Assembly (NCBI GenBank): GCA_018052475.1
Contig: JAGPNG010000001.1
Location: 81,506-145,505, forward strand
Direction: 5' to 3'
DNA: 64,000 bases
From: Candidatus Fermentithermobacillaceae bacterium
GTDB lineage: Bacteria > Bacillota > Sulfobacillia > Fermentithermobacillales > Fermentithermobacillaceae
How positions within the stretch are numbered: position 1 is the first letter of the stretch; each line of letters opens with the position of its first letter. Below the pieces are notes generated by a model. The model did not search any database, had not been told where the DNA came from, and worked only from the letters and a program-made list of their open reading frames with translations. A program made the translations under genes and the position numbers. Below are positions 63,690 to 64,000 of this stretch, in pieces.

Positions 63690-64000
63690 ATCTAGTTTCC
63701 AGTATCCTCCGAATCTCTTTTATGGTCTCGTCTCTAAACTGTGTTTTATATAATTTGCGAAGTCGGGTACGGACGCCGTACATAGCTTTTTGCCTTTCTT
63801 CTTCTGAAAGGCCTTTGTGCTTTTCCGTTTCTCTTGCAAGAAAGTCCCTGGCACCTTGAGGTCTTTCAATGAACCTGCCGATCTCTTGGCCCTCTTCGTC
63901 GAAGAACACAAACACAGGAATAACTCGCTTTCCGTCGGTCAAATACCTATCCATGATATCTAAGTTATCGTCTCTTGAAAACACCAGCAAATCGAAGCAG
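63670..64000 (-). CDS. Thioredoxin-like protein (Thioredoxin_9 type), 5'-truncated
   Basis: The frame is open to the right edge, so only the C-terminal 110 residues are visible. DNLDIMDRYLTDGKRVIPVFVFFDEEGQEIGRF is the second half of a thioredoxin fold with the cis-Pro (IPV). The run LMDxYLTxGxRxIPxxV followed by an RP motif (ERPQGAR) matches Thioredoxin_9 proteins. Any CxxC would lie beyond the window. A helical, basic tail follows. It overlaps mutS2 by 20 bases, so the two are co-transcribed. Confidence 0.72.
   Translation of the reverse strand, partial: CFDLLVFSRDDNLDIMDRYLTDGKRVIPVFVFFDEEGQEIGRFIERPQGARDFLARETEKHKGLSEEERQKAMYGVRTRLRKLYKTQFRDETIKEIRRILETRYEPEDA

Noticed and set aside
1-64000. 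Mobile elements, CRISPR arrays, toxin-antitoxin pairs, tRNA or rRNA genes
   Set aside because: Reading through the intergenic regions showed no transposase, recombinase, spaced repeats, or tRNA-like cloverleaf; nearly all space is filled by recognisable core genes.

Overview
The window is a gene-dense chromosomal segment of a Bacillota (Firmicutes), most likely an anaerobic member of a clostridial or deep-branching lineage. The evidence is gene content and order: spoVS, spoIID and a SpoVD-like penicillin-binding protein; a dcw cell-wall/division cluster containing the Firmicutes-type genes sbp and DUF881; divIVA; hfq-hflX-ynbB-lexA; a thiI that lacks a rhodanese domain; and ferredoxin-dependent 2-oxoacid oxidoreductase plus ADP-forming acetate-CoA ligase, which suit an oxygen-independent energy metabolism. 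MurE carries the DNPR motif of meso-diaminopimelate peptidoglycan. I see no insertion sequences, prophage, CRISPR array, rRNA or tRNA. No gene-free stretch exceeds about 260 bases.

Left part (1-18.2 kb, mostly + strand). A truncated unknown gene and ymdB, then spoVS with its own promoter, then a PHP phosphoesterase. After a bidirectional terminator come, on the - strand, the ADP-forming acyl-CoA synthetase and ttcA. ttcA diverges from a cysteine desulfurase-thiI pair (tRNA thiolation). Next is the run miaB-mutS-mutL-miaA-hfq-hflX-ynbB: tRNA A37 modification, mismatch repair, sRNA chaperone, ribosome GTPase and a PLP lyase.

Middle part (18.2-42.7 kb, almost all - strand). lexA has a perfect palindrome over its promoter. 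A lipoprotein NlpC/P60 hydrolase follows, then lspA-rluD-pyrE with overlapping genes, a DUF1461 membrane protein on the + strand, and the dcw cluster. Read in the direction of transcription, the cluster is mraZ-rsmH-ftsL-pbp-murE-murF-mraY-ftsW-murG-murC-ftsQ-DUF881-sbp-ftsZ-(HlyD-like)-yggS-divIVA-(Asp/Glu racemase)-(amidohydrolase). murD, murB, ftsA and sepF are missing from places they often occupy.

Right part (42.8-64 kb). A small zinc-ribbon gene lies between two strong hairpins. A seven-gene unit, gntR-korDABC-mutB-mce, has a visible promoter and terminator and links 2-oxoacid oxidation to succinyl-/methylmalonyl-CoA. The large mutase subunit has no cobalamin-binding domain, and no partner is in the window. 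A long - strand unit follows (nadE-yebC-ruvC-ruvA-ruvB-queH-spoIID-queA-tgt-yajC: NAD synthesis, Holliday-junction processing, queuosine, sporulation hydrolase, secretion). tyrS is transcribed away from a class A PBP gene, and mutS2 and a truncated thioredoxin-like gene close the window.

Most of this is core housekeeping. The parts most worth checking are the kor/mutase unit with its uncharacterised GntR regulator, the reduced dcw cluster with an orphan HlyD-like membrane protein, the putative lexA operator, and a substitution in the MutL endonuclease motif. Start codons were moved from the longest ORF where a Shine-Dalgarno sequence favoured an internal start; these choices are inferences.
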